A DNA stretch of 64,000 bases, taken from the NCBI GenBank assembly GCA_016711825.1, contig JADJSG010000003.1, forward strand, positions 248,001 through 312,000. The letters are read 5' to 3'. The translations under genes and the position numbers were made by a program. Below, in pieces: positions 8,143-17,029 of the stretch. Below the pieces are notes generated by a model, which had not been told where the DNA came from, searched no databases, and worked only from the letters and a program-made list of their open reading frames with translations. Every line of letters begins with the position of its first letter. Position 1 is the first letter of the stretch. Source of the stretch: Bacteroidota bacterium. GTDB taxonomy: Bacteria; Bacteroidota; Bacteroidia; Chitinophagales; Chitinophagaceae.

Positions 8143-11100
8143 TTGAAAAAATTACATCTTGCTTTATTTTTTATTTTTTGTATACAAACTGTTTTTGCGC
8201 AATCTCCTGTTCAAAATTGCATGAATGCAATCCCAATTTGCCAAACGACTTATAATCAAACGAATGCTTATTCAGGGGTTGGAACCATCAATGAGTTAAA
8301 TGCTACCAATCAAGGTTGTTTGTCTACAGGTGAAAACAATTCTACATGGTATATACTCACCACAAGTACTGCAGGCACTTTAGTATTTACGCTCACACCC
8401 AATGTTACCAGTGATTATGATATAGCTGTTTGGGATTTGACAGACAAATCATGTGCTGATATTGGTGCAGGATTATTACCGGTTCGTTGTAACTATGCCT
8501 CATTGGCAAATTCAACCCCAGGAGGTTTAACGGGACTTTCAACGGCCATTCCATTTCCATCAATTGGAGCTGGTGGCGGGTCATTTAGCAGCGCTATAAA
8601 TGCTTTGCCAGGTCAAACGTTTGTTATACTTGTCAATAATGCCTCAGGAAATGCAGCTGGTTATAACTTAAACTTTTCATTGTCTACTTGCCAAATTGCT
8701 GACAATTCATTTGCAACTATCAAAACCATTACACTCCCTGTAGGTTGCAATGCCCCCAATACCCTTACTGCATTACTTTCAGAAAATATTAAATGCAATA
8801 CTTTTGTGGCTAACGGCAGTGATTTTAGTATCACACCAGCCAATGCAACCATTACTTCGGCAAGTGCTGCGGCATGTGCTGCAGGTGGTGGATTTGCCAA
8901 TAAATTTGTGATTAACTTTTCAAATCCTTTACCAGCAGGCAATTATACCTTATCGATCAAAAATGGTACAGATGCAAATACTTTTACAGATAATTGTAAT
9001 AACATCACCCCGGTTGGCACCTCTTTAGCTTTTACGGTACTGCCAGCTTTACAAGTAAATGTGGCTACCATCTTTGGATGTGCAGGACAACCCAGTGGTT
9101 CTATTACAGCATCCAGTGTAGGTGGCACACCTCCATTTCAATACAAATTAAATGCTGGCGTTTGGGGTGCTAACAATGTGTTTACAGGTTTAAGTGCTGG
9201 TACATATACGATTTCTATTAAAGATGTAAATAATTGTATAGATGACACCGTTGTTACCCTAACACCGTCGTTGCCAGTAATCATTAATTCCATTTCTGTT
9301 ACAAACCCAACTTGTTATGGATTAACCAATGGCACAGCAACGGTGAATGCAAGTGGTGGTGCTGCGCCATTAAATTATTCAGTAAACATGCTCCCATTTC
9401 AGGCCAGTAATATCCTAACAGGTCTTGGACCTGGAAATTATGTGGTGAATGTAAAAGATGCCAATGGTTGCACTTCCAGTTCTGTAATCTTTTTATCTTC
9501 TCCCGGACAAATATTGGTCAACACATTAGCCATTACCAACCCAACTTGTGGTGCAAGCAATGGAGTCATTAGTATTTCTGCGTTTGGTGGTACACCACCT
9601 TTAAATTACGCTTTAAATCTGGGCGCTTACCAAGTTGCTGGTCTTTTTAATGGATTGGCAGCAGGTACTTATACAGTTCATATCAAAGATGGCAACAATT
9701 GTATCAAAGATACTGTACTCAGCGTAGTGCCTATCGGTGGTGTTGTGATCAATTCATTAAACATAGTACAACCAGCATGTGTGGGCAACTCGGGTAGTAT
9801 TACTGTGAATGGAGGTGGTGGGGTAGCCCCATACACTTATTCAATTAATGGGGTCAATTTCCAGCCTGGAAATTTATTTACACCCTTAGTATCAGGGAGT
9901 TATACTGTAACTATCAAAGATGCTAATGGTTGTACTGCTACTTCAGCAACAACACTTAATTCGCCCGGTAATTTATTTTTTACAAACAATACAGTCATAT
10001 TTCCAACTTGTATTACTCAAGGCAGTATCACCGTTAATGGTATTGGCGGCGCTCCACCTTATACATTTGCAATCAATGCAGGTGCTTATTCTCCCACCAA
10101 TGTATTTGGGGGCTTAGCTGCTGGGTCTTATACCCTTCATGTTCAAGATAATAATAATTGTATACATGATACAATCATCGCTTTAAATATTACCCAACAA
10201 CCTGCAATTACAAATGCTACTGTCAATTTTCCAACTTGTAGTTTTCCCACTGCAGGTAGTATAAATGTATCTGCTGCGGGTGGTACACCTGCTTACACAT
10301 TTTCAATCAATGGAGGTCCTTTTGGTCCAGCAAATACCTTTAATGCTTTAACAGCTGGTACTTATACCATTGTAGTAAGTGATGCAAACAATTGTACTTC
10401 ATCTACCGTAGTGACTTTAACCACTACCAATACCATCAATTTTAATTTATTTAATATTACCAATGTGGGTTGTGGGGGCGCTCCTTTAGGCACTATCACA
10501 GCGATTGCAGGCAATGGCAATGCTCCATATCAATATAGTTTAAATGGGGCCCCTTTTCAAGCGTCTGGTGCTTATACTGGATTAGCAGCTGGCACTTACA
10601 CATTAATCGCAGTGGATGCAAGTAATTGTACAGTTTCAAATGTTGTAACCGTAACAAGTTCAGCAATCGTTGCCATTAATACTTTGAGTTGGACAAACTC
10701 CACTTGCTATAATCCTGGGAATGGTACTATAACCATCACTGGTACGGTCACTGCAGGACCCATCAATTATTTATTTAATTATGCAGTAGCTAGTCCAACT
10801 GGCATATTTACTGGTATTATTCCAGGGACTTATACTGTTAGTGTATACGATGCCAATGGTTGTCATAAAGATACTCTTGTTACTATTACATCTCCACCAC
10901 CATTATATTTTACCAATGTAAGTGTGGTAAACCCTCCATGTTATGGCGGTTTGGGGAGTATCAATGTATTGGGCTCCGGAGGTACACCCGGTTATACCTA
11001 TGCTTTAGGGGGTGGAGCTTATGGAGCTACGCACAATTGGATTAACCTTGCAGCGGGCAATTATGTGGTACATTTAAAAGATGCAAATGGCTGTATAAAA

Positions 11101-13926
11101 GATACTATCTTTTACTTGTTGGAACCACCGCAAATAATTGTCACCAACTTAACATTACTCAATGCTTCTTGCAATGGCAATCCAACAGGTAGTATCAATA
11201 TTACAGCTGGAGGAGGCGTGAGTCCTTATCAATATGCATTAAATGCTGGAGCCTATGGTGCATTGGGTAACTTTACCAATTTAGCTGCAGGCACTTACAC
11301 CATTCATATTAAAGATGCCAATAACTGTATTAAAGATACGGTGATCACTCTAAATAATAATGGCAATTTTTATGTGAATACCATTTTTGGTGTACAACCC
11401 AATTGTTTTGGCGATGCCAATGGTAGTATTGGTTTAACGGTTATTGGTGGGGTAGCACCTTATTTGTATAATATCAACGGTGGACCAAACGGGGCTGTAA
11501 ATAATTTTACTGGTTTAGTTTCTGGATTCTATACTTTGCATGCACAAGACAATAGTGGTTGCTCCATTGATACTGTGGTGTATCTGGCACAACCTGTTCA
11601 AATTGGATTTGCTTCAATCGTTTTAACGCCTACTATTTGTTTTGGTACTAACACAGGAACCGCAACGCCAACTGGCAATGGGGGTGTACCTGCTTATCAA
11701 TACAAAATTGATGGTGGACCTTATGGTGCAGGCAATAACTTTATCAACTTAGCACCAGGAAATCATACAATTTCTGTGATGGATTCAAAAGGTTGTTTCA
11801 AAGATACTGTAATCATCATTTCTCAACCCTTACCTGTAAATTTTGCAAATGTAACAGTAGTATCACCAGGTTGTATCGGCAATACAGGTATTATCAGTAT
11901 AGGTGGAGCAGGTGGGGTACCTCCTTTCACTTTTGCAATCAATGGAGGCGCTTTTGTAGCAAATGGCGCGTTTGGAAATTTATTAATAGGCACTTATACA
12001 CTTACTGTTAAAGATAATAATGGTTGTACCAAAGACACTATTATCAATTTAACCAATGCTACTGTGATAAATATTACAAGTTTAAATTTCACACCTGTAT
12101 TATGTCCCAATGCAACAAATGGTTTTATTTCTGCCGCAGCTACTTCTCCTTACCCGCCTTTGAGCTTTTCATTAAATGGAGGCACACCGCAAGTAACTGG
12201 TTTGTTTTCAAATTTAATAGCTGGCCCTTATGTACTTCATATCGAAGATCAATTGGGTTGTTATGTTGATACCAATATTACCATTATCAGCGCACCACCA
12301 ATAGTAATCAACAATATAGCAGTTACTTCTCCTTTATGTTTTAATACCTTAGATGGAAGCATTACCATTAATGCATCAGGTGGCTTTGGAACAAAATATT
12401 ATGCGGTGAATGCAAATCCCTATAGCTTGAACAATGTGATTACTAATATTGGTATTGGTACTTATACCATTCATGTAAAAGACAGTGCAAATTGTACAAA
12501 AGATACAATTATAACGGTTACAGGTCCACCCGCTATCGTTGCAACCGGCATCACTATTGTACAACCGTATTGTAGCAATGCTACATCAGGATCAATAAGC
12601 ATTACAGCTGGAGGCGGACAAGCACCTTACCAATATGCAATTAATGCTTCATTGTACAATACAAATCCAGTTTTTTCCAATTTGTTACCTGGCATTTATA
12701 CCATTCATATTATGGATATTAATGGTTGTATTTTAGATACGGTCGTCAATTTGCAAGCAGCAAATTATATGAATTTTGTGAATGTTGTGATCTTAAATGT
12801 GAGTTGTAAATTTGGTAATGACGGCTCTATTAGTTTAAATGCAGTGGGAGGTTTTAATCCCTATAGTTATTCAATCAACGCTGTTCCAAATGGCAACTCA
12901 GGCTATTTTCCCAACTTGGCAATTGGTAGCTATACCATTTCTGTAACCGATAATATTGGTTGCCAAGACGATACTGTTTTGAACATTTCTGAACCTTTGC
13001 AACCTGCCACAGCCACAGTGTCCCTTACGACATCGAATAAGTGTAAAGGTGATAGTTCTGGCAATGTTACCGGTGGTGCCAGTGGTGGTACACCGCCTTA
13101 TACATATTCTATCGACGGAGTTAATTTTCAAAATAATCCTACTTTCAATAATCTGATTGCAGGTAATTATACCATGACGATTAAAGATTCTAAAGGATGT
13201 ATCGATGATACTTTATTTGATATCCTTGAACCAGCAACATCTGTATTGATACAATTTATTAGCAAAAAAGAAATCAGTTGTTTAGATGTCAATGATGGTG
13301 CTTTGACGGTGTCATCCATATTTGGCACCCCACCGATTACCTATTATTTAAATGGTGTATTACAAAATACAGACACCTTTTACAATAATTTAAGCCCTGG
13401 TGAATATATTATTGAAGTAAGAGATTCTATAGGATGTATTTCTTCAGGAAAGTATGATATTTTGCCTTCTTATAAAAAACCGACAATCCTGTTAGATAGT
13501 TTAAGGGGTATTCTTTGTGCTGGTGACAAAACTGGCTATTTAGCATGGCACGCCATCGATTGCTATCCTCCTTATAGATATATTTTCAATACTATACCTT
13601 ATGGAGCTACGAATGAAGCAGATAATATTACCAACGGTGCCTTTTTTATACAAGTACTTGATACCCTCGGTTGTTACAATGACACTACCGTCTATATTAA
13701 TCCAGCGAATCCTATAGAAATACAAGTGGCCACAACACCAGCATCTTGTAATGGAAAAGGAGATGATGGTAAAGCAACCGCAACCATTGTAGGAGGTGTA
13801 GCACCCTATGTTTACGGCTGGACTGGCATAGGTACCAATACCAAGGATGCATACAACTTAAAATATGGAAAGCATTGGGGGTTATGTAAAAGACAATTTG
13901 GGTTGTGTAGATTCTACCGAGTTTGA
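8143..13926 (+). CDS. SprB-repeat T9SS adhesin 1, main part (frameshifted)
   Basis: Giant exported surface protein; this frame gives 1,927 residues before a frameshift. The start must be the TTG at 8143: an in-frame TAA lies two codons upstream and only this start supplies the signal peptide (residues 1-20, VFAQ). Next come a beta-sandwich N-terminal domain (about 25-175, with STWYILTT and YDIAVWDL), a second Ig-like domain (about 180-300), and 21 SprB-type repeats of about 70-75 residues from about 300, each with a Cys near the start, GSI.V...GG..PY.Y.ING, a LAAGTYT turn and DANGC. Repeats are divergent from one another. The last residues after about 13880 are out of frame; the natural continuation is the next entry. 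Restored length is about 2,026 residues. SprB-type proteins are cell-surface adhesins for gliding or attachment. Confidence 0.9.
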   Translation: MKKLHLALFFIFCIQTVFAQSPVQNCMNAIPICQTTYNQTNAYSGVGTINELNATNQGCLSTGENNSTWYILTTSTAGTLVFTLTPNVTSDYDIAVWDLTDKSCADIGAGLLPVRCNYASLANSTPGGLTGLSTAIPFPSIGAGGGSFSSAINALPGQTFVILVNNASGNAAGYNLNFSLSTCQIADNSFATIKTITLPVGCNAPNTLTALLSENIKCNTFVANGSDFSITPANATITSASAAACAAGGGFANKFVINFSNPLPAGNYTLSIKNGTDANTFTDNCNNITPVGTSLAFTVLPALQVNVATIFGCAGQPSGSITASSVGGTPPFQYKLNAGVWGANNVFTGLSAGTYTISIKDVNNCIDDTVVTLTPSLPVIINSISVTNPTCYGLTNGTATVNASGGAAPLNYSVNMLPFQASNILTGLGPGNYVVNVKDANGCTSSSVIFLSSPGQILVNTLAITNPTCGASNGVISISAFGGTPPLNYALNLGAYQVAGLFNGLAAGTYTVHIKDGNNCIKDTVLSVVPIGGVVINSLNIVQPACVGNSGSITVNGGGGVAPYTYSINGVNFQPGNLFTPLVSGSYTVTIKDANGCTATSATTLNSPGNLFFTNNTVIFPTCITQGSITVNGIGGAPPYTFAINAGAYSPTNVFGGLAAGSYTLHVQDNNNCIHDTIIALNITQQPAITNATVNFPTCSFPTAGSINVSAAGGTPAYTFSINGGPFGPANTFNALTAGTYTIVVSDANNCTSSTVVTLTTTNTINFNLFNITNVGCGGAPLGTITAIAGNGNAPYQYSLNGAPFQASGAYTGLAAGTYTLIAVDASNCTVSNVVTVTSSAIVAINTLSWTNSTCYNPGNGTITITGTVTAGPINYLFNYAVASPTGIFTGIIPGTYTVSVYDANGCHKDTLVTITSPPPLYFTNVSVVNPPCYGGLGSINVLGSGGTPGYTYALGGGAYGATHNWINLAAGNYVVHLKDANGCIKDTIFYLLEPPQIIVTNLTLLNASCNGNPTGSINITAGGGVSPYQYALNAGAYGALGNFTNLAAGTYTIHIKDANNCIKDTVITLNNNGNFYVNTIFGVQPNCFGDANGSIGLTVIGGVAPYLYNINGGPNGAVNNFTGLVSGFYTLHAQDNSGCSIDTVVYLAQPVQIGFASIVLTPTICFGTNTGTATPTGNGGVPAYQYKIDGGPYGAGNNFINLAPGNHTISVMDSKGCFKDTVIIISQPLPVNFANVTVVSPGCIGNTGIISIGGAGGVPPFTFAINGGAFVANGAFGNLLIGTYTLTVKDNNGCTKDTIINLTNATVINITSLNFTPVLCPNATNGFISAAATSPYPPLSFSLNGGTPQVTGLFSNLIAGPYVLHIEDQLGCYVDTNITIISAPPIVINNIAVTSPLCFNTLDGSITINASGGFGTKYYAVNANPYSLNNVITNIGIGTYTIHVKDSANCTKDTIITVTGPPAIVATGITIVQPYCSNATSGSISITAGGGQAPYQYAINASLYNTNPVFSNLLPGIYTIHIMDINGCILDTVVNLQAANYMNFVNVVILNVSCKFGNDGSISLNAVGGFNPYSYSINAVPNGNSGYFPNLAIGSYTISVTDNIGCQDDTVLNISEPLQPATATVSLTTSNKCKGDSSGNVTGGASGGTPPYTYSIDGVNFQNNPTFNNLIAGNYTMTIKDSKGCIDDTLFDILEPATSVLIQFISKKEISCLDVNDGALTVSSIFGTPPITYYLNGVLQNTDTFYNNLSPGEYIIEVRDSIGCISSGKYDILPSYKKPTILLDSLRGILCAGDKTGYLAWHAIDCYPPYRYIFNTIPYGATNEADNITNGAFFIQVLDTLGCYNDTTVYINPANPIEIQVATTPASCNGKGDDGKATATIVGGVAPYVYGWTGIGTNTKDAYNLKYGKHWGLCKRQFGLCRFYRV
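9050..13860 (+). repeat. 21 divergent SprB protein repeats in adhesin 1
   Basis: About 21 repeats of 70-75 codons. They share a protein pattern but little exact DNA identity. Nearly all have just two cysteines, one in the opening C-x-G segment and one in the closing DANGC-type turn. This contrasts with the homogenised four-cysteine repeats of adhesin 2. Confidence 0.85.
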
Positions 13927-14224
13927 AATTATCTATGAACCTTGTTGCAATGTGATTTTGCCGAATGCGTTTTCGCCTAACAATGACAATACCAATGATA
14001 TCTTTAGAATTTTAAAACATGGCGATATCACCTTACAATCATTTGAAGTGTATAATAGATTTGGTACCCAGGTATTTAAAACTAAAAATATTGATGATGG
14101 ATGGGATGGTAAATTACAAGGATCTGATGCTGAAATAGGTACTTATTTCTTTCTTGTAAGATATAAATGCCCTCTCAATGATGATATTCTTATGTTGCAG
14201 GGTGATGTGATTTTAATCAGATAG
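13865..14224 (+). CDS. SprB adhesin 1, C-terminal T9SS sorting part (shifted frame)
   Basis: The continuation of the preceding gene in the next frame; the ATG at 13865 is an accident of the overlap and not a separate start. It completes the last SprB repeat (YVKDNLGCVDSTEFEI) and adds the gliding-motility-type C-terminal domain used for T9SS export: PCCNVILPNAFSPNNDNTND, FEVYNRFGTQVFKT, DGWDGKLQG, GTYFFLVRYKC and the terminal GDVILIR. Without it the protein should not leave the periplasm. Removing one G from the GGGGG run at 13877-13881 joins the two frames exactly. Confidence 0.88.
   Translation: MESIGGYVKDNLGCVDSTEFEIIYEPCCNVILPNAFSPNNDNTNDIFRILKHGDITLQSFEVYNRFGTQVFKTKNIDDGWDGKLQGSDAEIGTYFFLVRYKCPLNDDILMLQGDVILIR
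13877..13881 (+). other. Frameshift site in adhesin 1 (G5 run)
   Basis: Five consecutive G where four would keep the frame. With four, the peptide reads W-G-Y-V-K-D and runs into the sorting domain. Either a sequencing/assembly indel or a real off state. Confidence 0.85.
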
Positions 14225-14251
14225 AATCCTCATTTTACAATGAAATTATTG

Positions 14252-14259
14252 TAATTTTG
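14252..14259 (+). promoter_or_regulatory. -7 box (TAATTTTG) for the TPR-rpe-methyltransferase operon
   Basis: TAATTTTG matches TAnnTTTG and ends 16 nt before the ATG at 14276, in the short gap after adhesin 1. It suggests the three downstream genes have their own promoter. Confidence 0.6.
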
Positions 14260-14275
14260 CGAATCTATTTTTCTA

Positions 14276-15295
14276 ATGAAATTATTTCTATCAACTTTAT
14301 GTAGTTTGTGCTTGTTAATGAATGCGTGCAATATTTTTTCTGATAAAAAAAACAATGCCTCATTAACCAATAACGATGAATCGAATGTTATTAAAAATCT
14401 GAATGCCGAAATTGCTGGTCAACCCAAAAATGCTGCTTTATATTATAAAAGAGGTATTGCCTACAAATCGCTCAAACAAGATTCTTTGGCATTGAATGAC
14501 TTTCAAACTTGTACGCAATTAGATTCTACTGTTGCTAAATATTATAGTGCAGTTGGTGACATTTTGTTTGAACATAAAGACATAACAGGAAGTGTTAAGT
14601 GGTTTGAAAAAGCCCTTTCCTTAAACCCTGATGACGAAAAAGCACATCTTAAAATGGCTAAATTGTTTTTGTATATAGAAGAGTTTCCCAAAGCCTTTGT
14701 AGAAATCAATACCGTACTGAAAGGAAATGTTTACAATGCTGAAGCTTATTTTTTGAAAGGAATGTGTTACAAAAGTATGAAGGATACTAATAAAGCAATT
14801 TCCAGTTTTCAAACTGCCGTACAAACAGATCCGAAGTTTGTAGATGCACACTTGCAATTGGCCTTAATATATGATGACAAAAAGGATGCTATAGCACTAA
14901 AATATTTTGAAAATGCCTATAAAGTAGATACCAATAATTTAGAACCTCTTTACGGTCAAGCGATGTTTTGGCAAAAGCAACAAAATTTTACAGAAGCCAA
15001 AAAAGTATTTAAACGAATGATATTGCGTGACAGAAGTTATGCTAAATCATATTACAATACTGGATGGATGCTTATGCAAGAGGATTCAACAGAAAAAGCA
15101 ATCAGACAATTTGATATAGCCATTCAAAACAAACCTGATTATGCAGATGCATATTACAATAGGGGTATTTGTAAAGAAATTCTGGAAAAGCACCAGGAAG
15201 CATTGGAAGATTATAACCAAGCTATTTCATTCAATATTGATTACCTACCTTACAAAGAAGCACAACAAAGAGTATCCAAAAAAATAAAAAAATAA
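14276..15295 (+). CDS. Tetratricopeptide repeat lipoprotein
   Basis: A 339-residue protein with a lipoprotein signal (residues 1-18, lipobox LMNA|C), so probably anchored in a membrane facing the periplasm. The mature part is a series of about seven TPR units with the usual A..Y...G..Y....D...A...F..A....P pattern (for example AYKSLKQDSLALNDFQ, WFEKALSLNPDDEKAH, YYNRGICKEILEKHQEAL). TPR proteins act as protein-binding scaffolds. It lies just after adhesin 1 and is followed by rpe after 4 nt, so it probably belongs to the operon. A link to adhesin assembly is possible from position alone but is not shown. Confidence 0.85.
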   Translation: MKLFLSTLCSLCLLMNACNIFSDKKNNASLTNNDESNVIKNLNAEIAGQPKNAALYYKRGIAYKSLKQDSLALNDFQTCTQLDSTVAKYYSAVGDILFEHKDITGSVKWFEKALSLNPDDEKAHLKMAKLFLYIEEFPKAFVEINTVLKGNVYNAEAYFLKGMCYKSMKDTNKAISSFQTAVQTDPKFVDAHLQLALIYDDKKDAIALKYFENAYKVDTNNLEPLYGQAMFWQKQQNFTEAKKVFKRMILRDRSYAKSYYNTGWMLMQEDSTEKAIRQFDIAIQNKPDYADAYYNRGICKEILEKHQEALEDYNQAISFNIDYLPYKEAQQRVSKKIKK

Positions 15296-15299
15296 TATC

Positions 15300-15950
15300 A
15301 TGGCTTTAATAGCACCTAGCGTACTTTCTGCAAATTTTTTAAACCTTTCGCACGATATTAAAATGATTAACGAATCAGATGCTGATTGGTTTCATTTAGA
15401 TGTAATGGACGGACGATTTGTACCAAATATCAGTTTCGGATTACCTGTAATCGCTGCCATTAAAAAAGAAGCAAACAAAATATTGGATGTTCATTTAATG
15501 ATTGAAGAGCCAGGTAAATTTGCAGAAGATTTTCGTAATGCTGGTGCCGATATTTTGAGTGTTCATATAGAAGCATGTCCTCACTTACATAGAAATTTGC
15601 AACAAATAAAATCATTGGGAATGAAAGCAGGTGTTGCAATAAATCCACATACCCCAGTGCAACATCTTTTTGATGTATTGCACGATATTGATGTGGTTTG
15701 TATGATGAGTGTTAACCCAGGTTTTGGTGGCCAAAAATTTATTCAATATACCATTGAAAAAATAAAACAATTAAAAGAAGCTATTTTAACTCGTCAAACC
15801 CAAACCTTGATTGAAATAGATGGGGGCGTAACACTCGACAATGCAGCTGAAATTATTCATGCTGGCGCAGATGTGTTAGTAGCTGGAAATACCGTCTTTA
15901 ATTCACCCAATCCGACAGAAACGATCCACCTTTTAAAAACGATTGTTTAA
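15300..15950 (+). CDS. rpe: Ribulose-phosphate 3-epimerase
   Basis: A 216-residue TIM-barrel enzyme of the pentose phosphate pathway interconverting ribulose 5-phosphate and xylulose 5-phosphate. Diagnostic segments: APSVLSANFLNL at the N-terminus, DWFHLDVMDGRFVPNISFG with the metal-binding His and Asp, DVHLMIEEP, VCMMSVNPGFGGQKFI, and IEIDGGVTLDNAAEI ahead of the phosphate-binding ADVLVAGNTVF. Length is normal for the family. It sits 4 nt after the TPR lipoprotein and 2 nt before the methyltransferase. Confidence 0.97.
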   Translation: MALIAPSVLSANFLNLSHDIKMINESDADWFHLDVMDGRFVPNISFGLPVIAAIKKEANKILDVHLMIEEPGKFAEDFRNAGADILSVHIEACPHLHRNLQQIKSLGMKAGVAINPHTPVQHLFDVLHDIDVVCMMSVNPGFGGQKFIQYTIEKIKQLKEAILTRQTQTLIEIDGGVTLDNAAEIIHAGADVLVAGNTVFNSPNPTETIHLLKTIV

Positions 15951-15952
15951 TC

Positions 15953-16795
15953 ATGTTTTCAGAAAAAGACATATCCGACTATTACCAGCATACAAGGGTT
16001 CATTACGATCGCTTCTGGAAACTAAAAGAGGCCAAATCAATTAACTATGGATTATGGGAAAAAGATACAAAAAATTTAACCGAGGCTTTTAAAAATATTA
16101 ATGATAAAATAATTGAATTAGCGGGTATTGATAGTACACAGTACATATTAGATGCCGGTTGTGGTATTGGAGGTACAAGCACATACATTTCAGCAAAAAC
16201 AAATTGCAAAGCAGTGGGCATTACCTTAAACAAACAACAACAATTAGATGCTGAAAAAAATGCATTGATTCGGCAAGTTGGAGATAAGTGTACTTATTTT
16301 GTGATGAATTATTGTAAAACCACTTTTCCAGATGAAACCTTTGATACTGTATTTGCTTTAGAAAGCAGTTGCCATGCAACAGAAAAAAAAGATTTTTTAG
16401 CTGAGTCATTCAGGATTTTAAAGCCAGGTGGAACCTTAGTCGTTATGGACTATTTTAAAGCCGAAAACCTATCAGAAAAACAACAACATTTTTTATCTAT
16501 TTGGTTGTTTGGATGGGCCATTAAAGATATCGATACTATTGCCACTTTTGTACAAAAAGCAAAAGACATAGGTTTCGCAGAAGTGAATACAACACAAAGA
16601 TCTGATCAAATTAGAAAATCATCTTGGTTGATATATTTCTATTCAATTTTAGGAACAATTCCTACTAAATTATATGGATTGTTTCATAAAAATGCAACCC
16701 ATTTTGGCAAAACACATACAAAAGCTGGTATAGTACAATATAAAGCGTTGAAGCAACAGCTTTGGAATTATTATAGTGTAGTTGCAAAAAAATAA
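15953..16795 (+). CDS. SAM-dependent methyltransferase (tocopherol/sterol MT-like)
   Basis: A 280-residue class I methyltransferase. Motif I is ILDAGCGIGGTS at residues 65-76, followed by AVGITLNKQQ (motif II), FDTVFALESSCHATEK and LKPGGTLVVMDYF (post motif). The YYQHTRVHYDRFWKL and NYGLWEKDT entry segment and the ESSCHA stretch resemble gamma-tocopherol, sterol or small-molecule C-methyltransferases rather than rRNA enzymes. The substrate cannot be told. Last gene of the TPR-rpe operon (2-nt gap). The following 234 nt up to adhesin 2 contain only its presumed promoter. Confidence 0.8.
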   Translation: MFSEKDISDYYQHTRVHYDRFWKLKEAKSINYGLWEKDTKNLTEAFKNINDKIIELAGIDSTQYILDAGCGIGGTSTYISAKTNCKAVGITLNKQQQLDAEKNALIRQVGDKCTYFVMNYCKTTFPDETFDTVFALESSCHATEKKDFLAESFRILKPGGTLVVMDYFKAENLSEKQQHFLSIWLFGWAIKDIDTIATFVQKAKDIGFAEVNTTQRSDQIRKSSWLIYFYSILGTIPTKLYGLFHKNATHFGKTHTKAGIVQYKALKQQLWNYYSVVAKK

Positions 16796-16999
16796 TACCA
16801 AAAAAGTCATATAGATTCCTTTTTTGTTCATTTCTATTAGGCTATGATTTAAATGTACATTTAATGACAATAGATTATAACTGTATGATATGGGTAGATA
16901 TTATTTCAAGTATTGACCTTTATTTATCATCAAAACTTGGTGTTGGTTTTGTGTGAATATTATTTTTTAGATTCATTAAAAAAAATTAACATTTATTAT

Positions 17000-17010
17000 T
17001 ATCTTTATAC
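17000..17010 (+). promoter_or_regulatory. Variant -7 box (TATCTTTA-TAC) before adhesin 2
   Basis: TATCTTTATAC, with A in place of the usual final G of TAnnTTTG, ending 19 nt before the ATG at 17030. It is shared with adhesin 1 (8118-8128). Confidence 0.4.
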
Positions 17011-17029
17011 ACTTAATCTATAGTGTACT

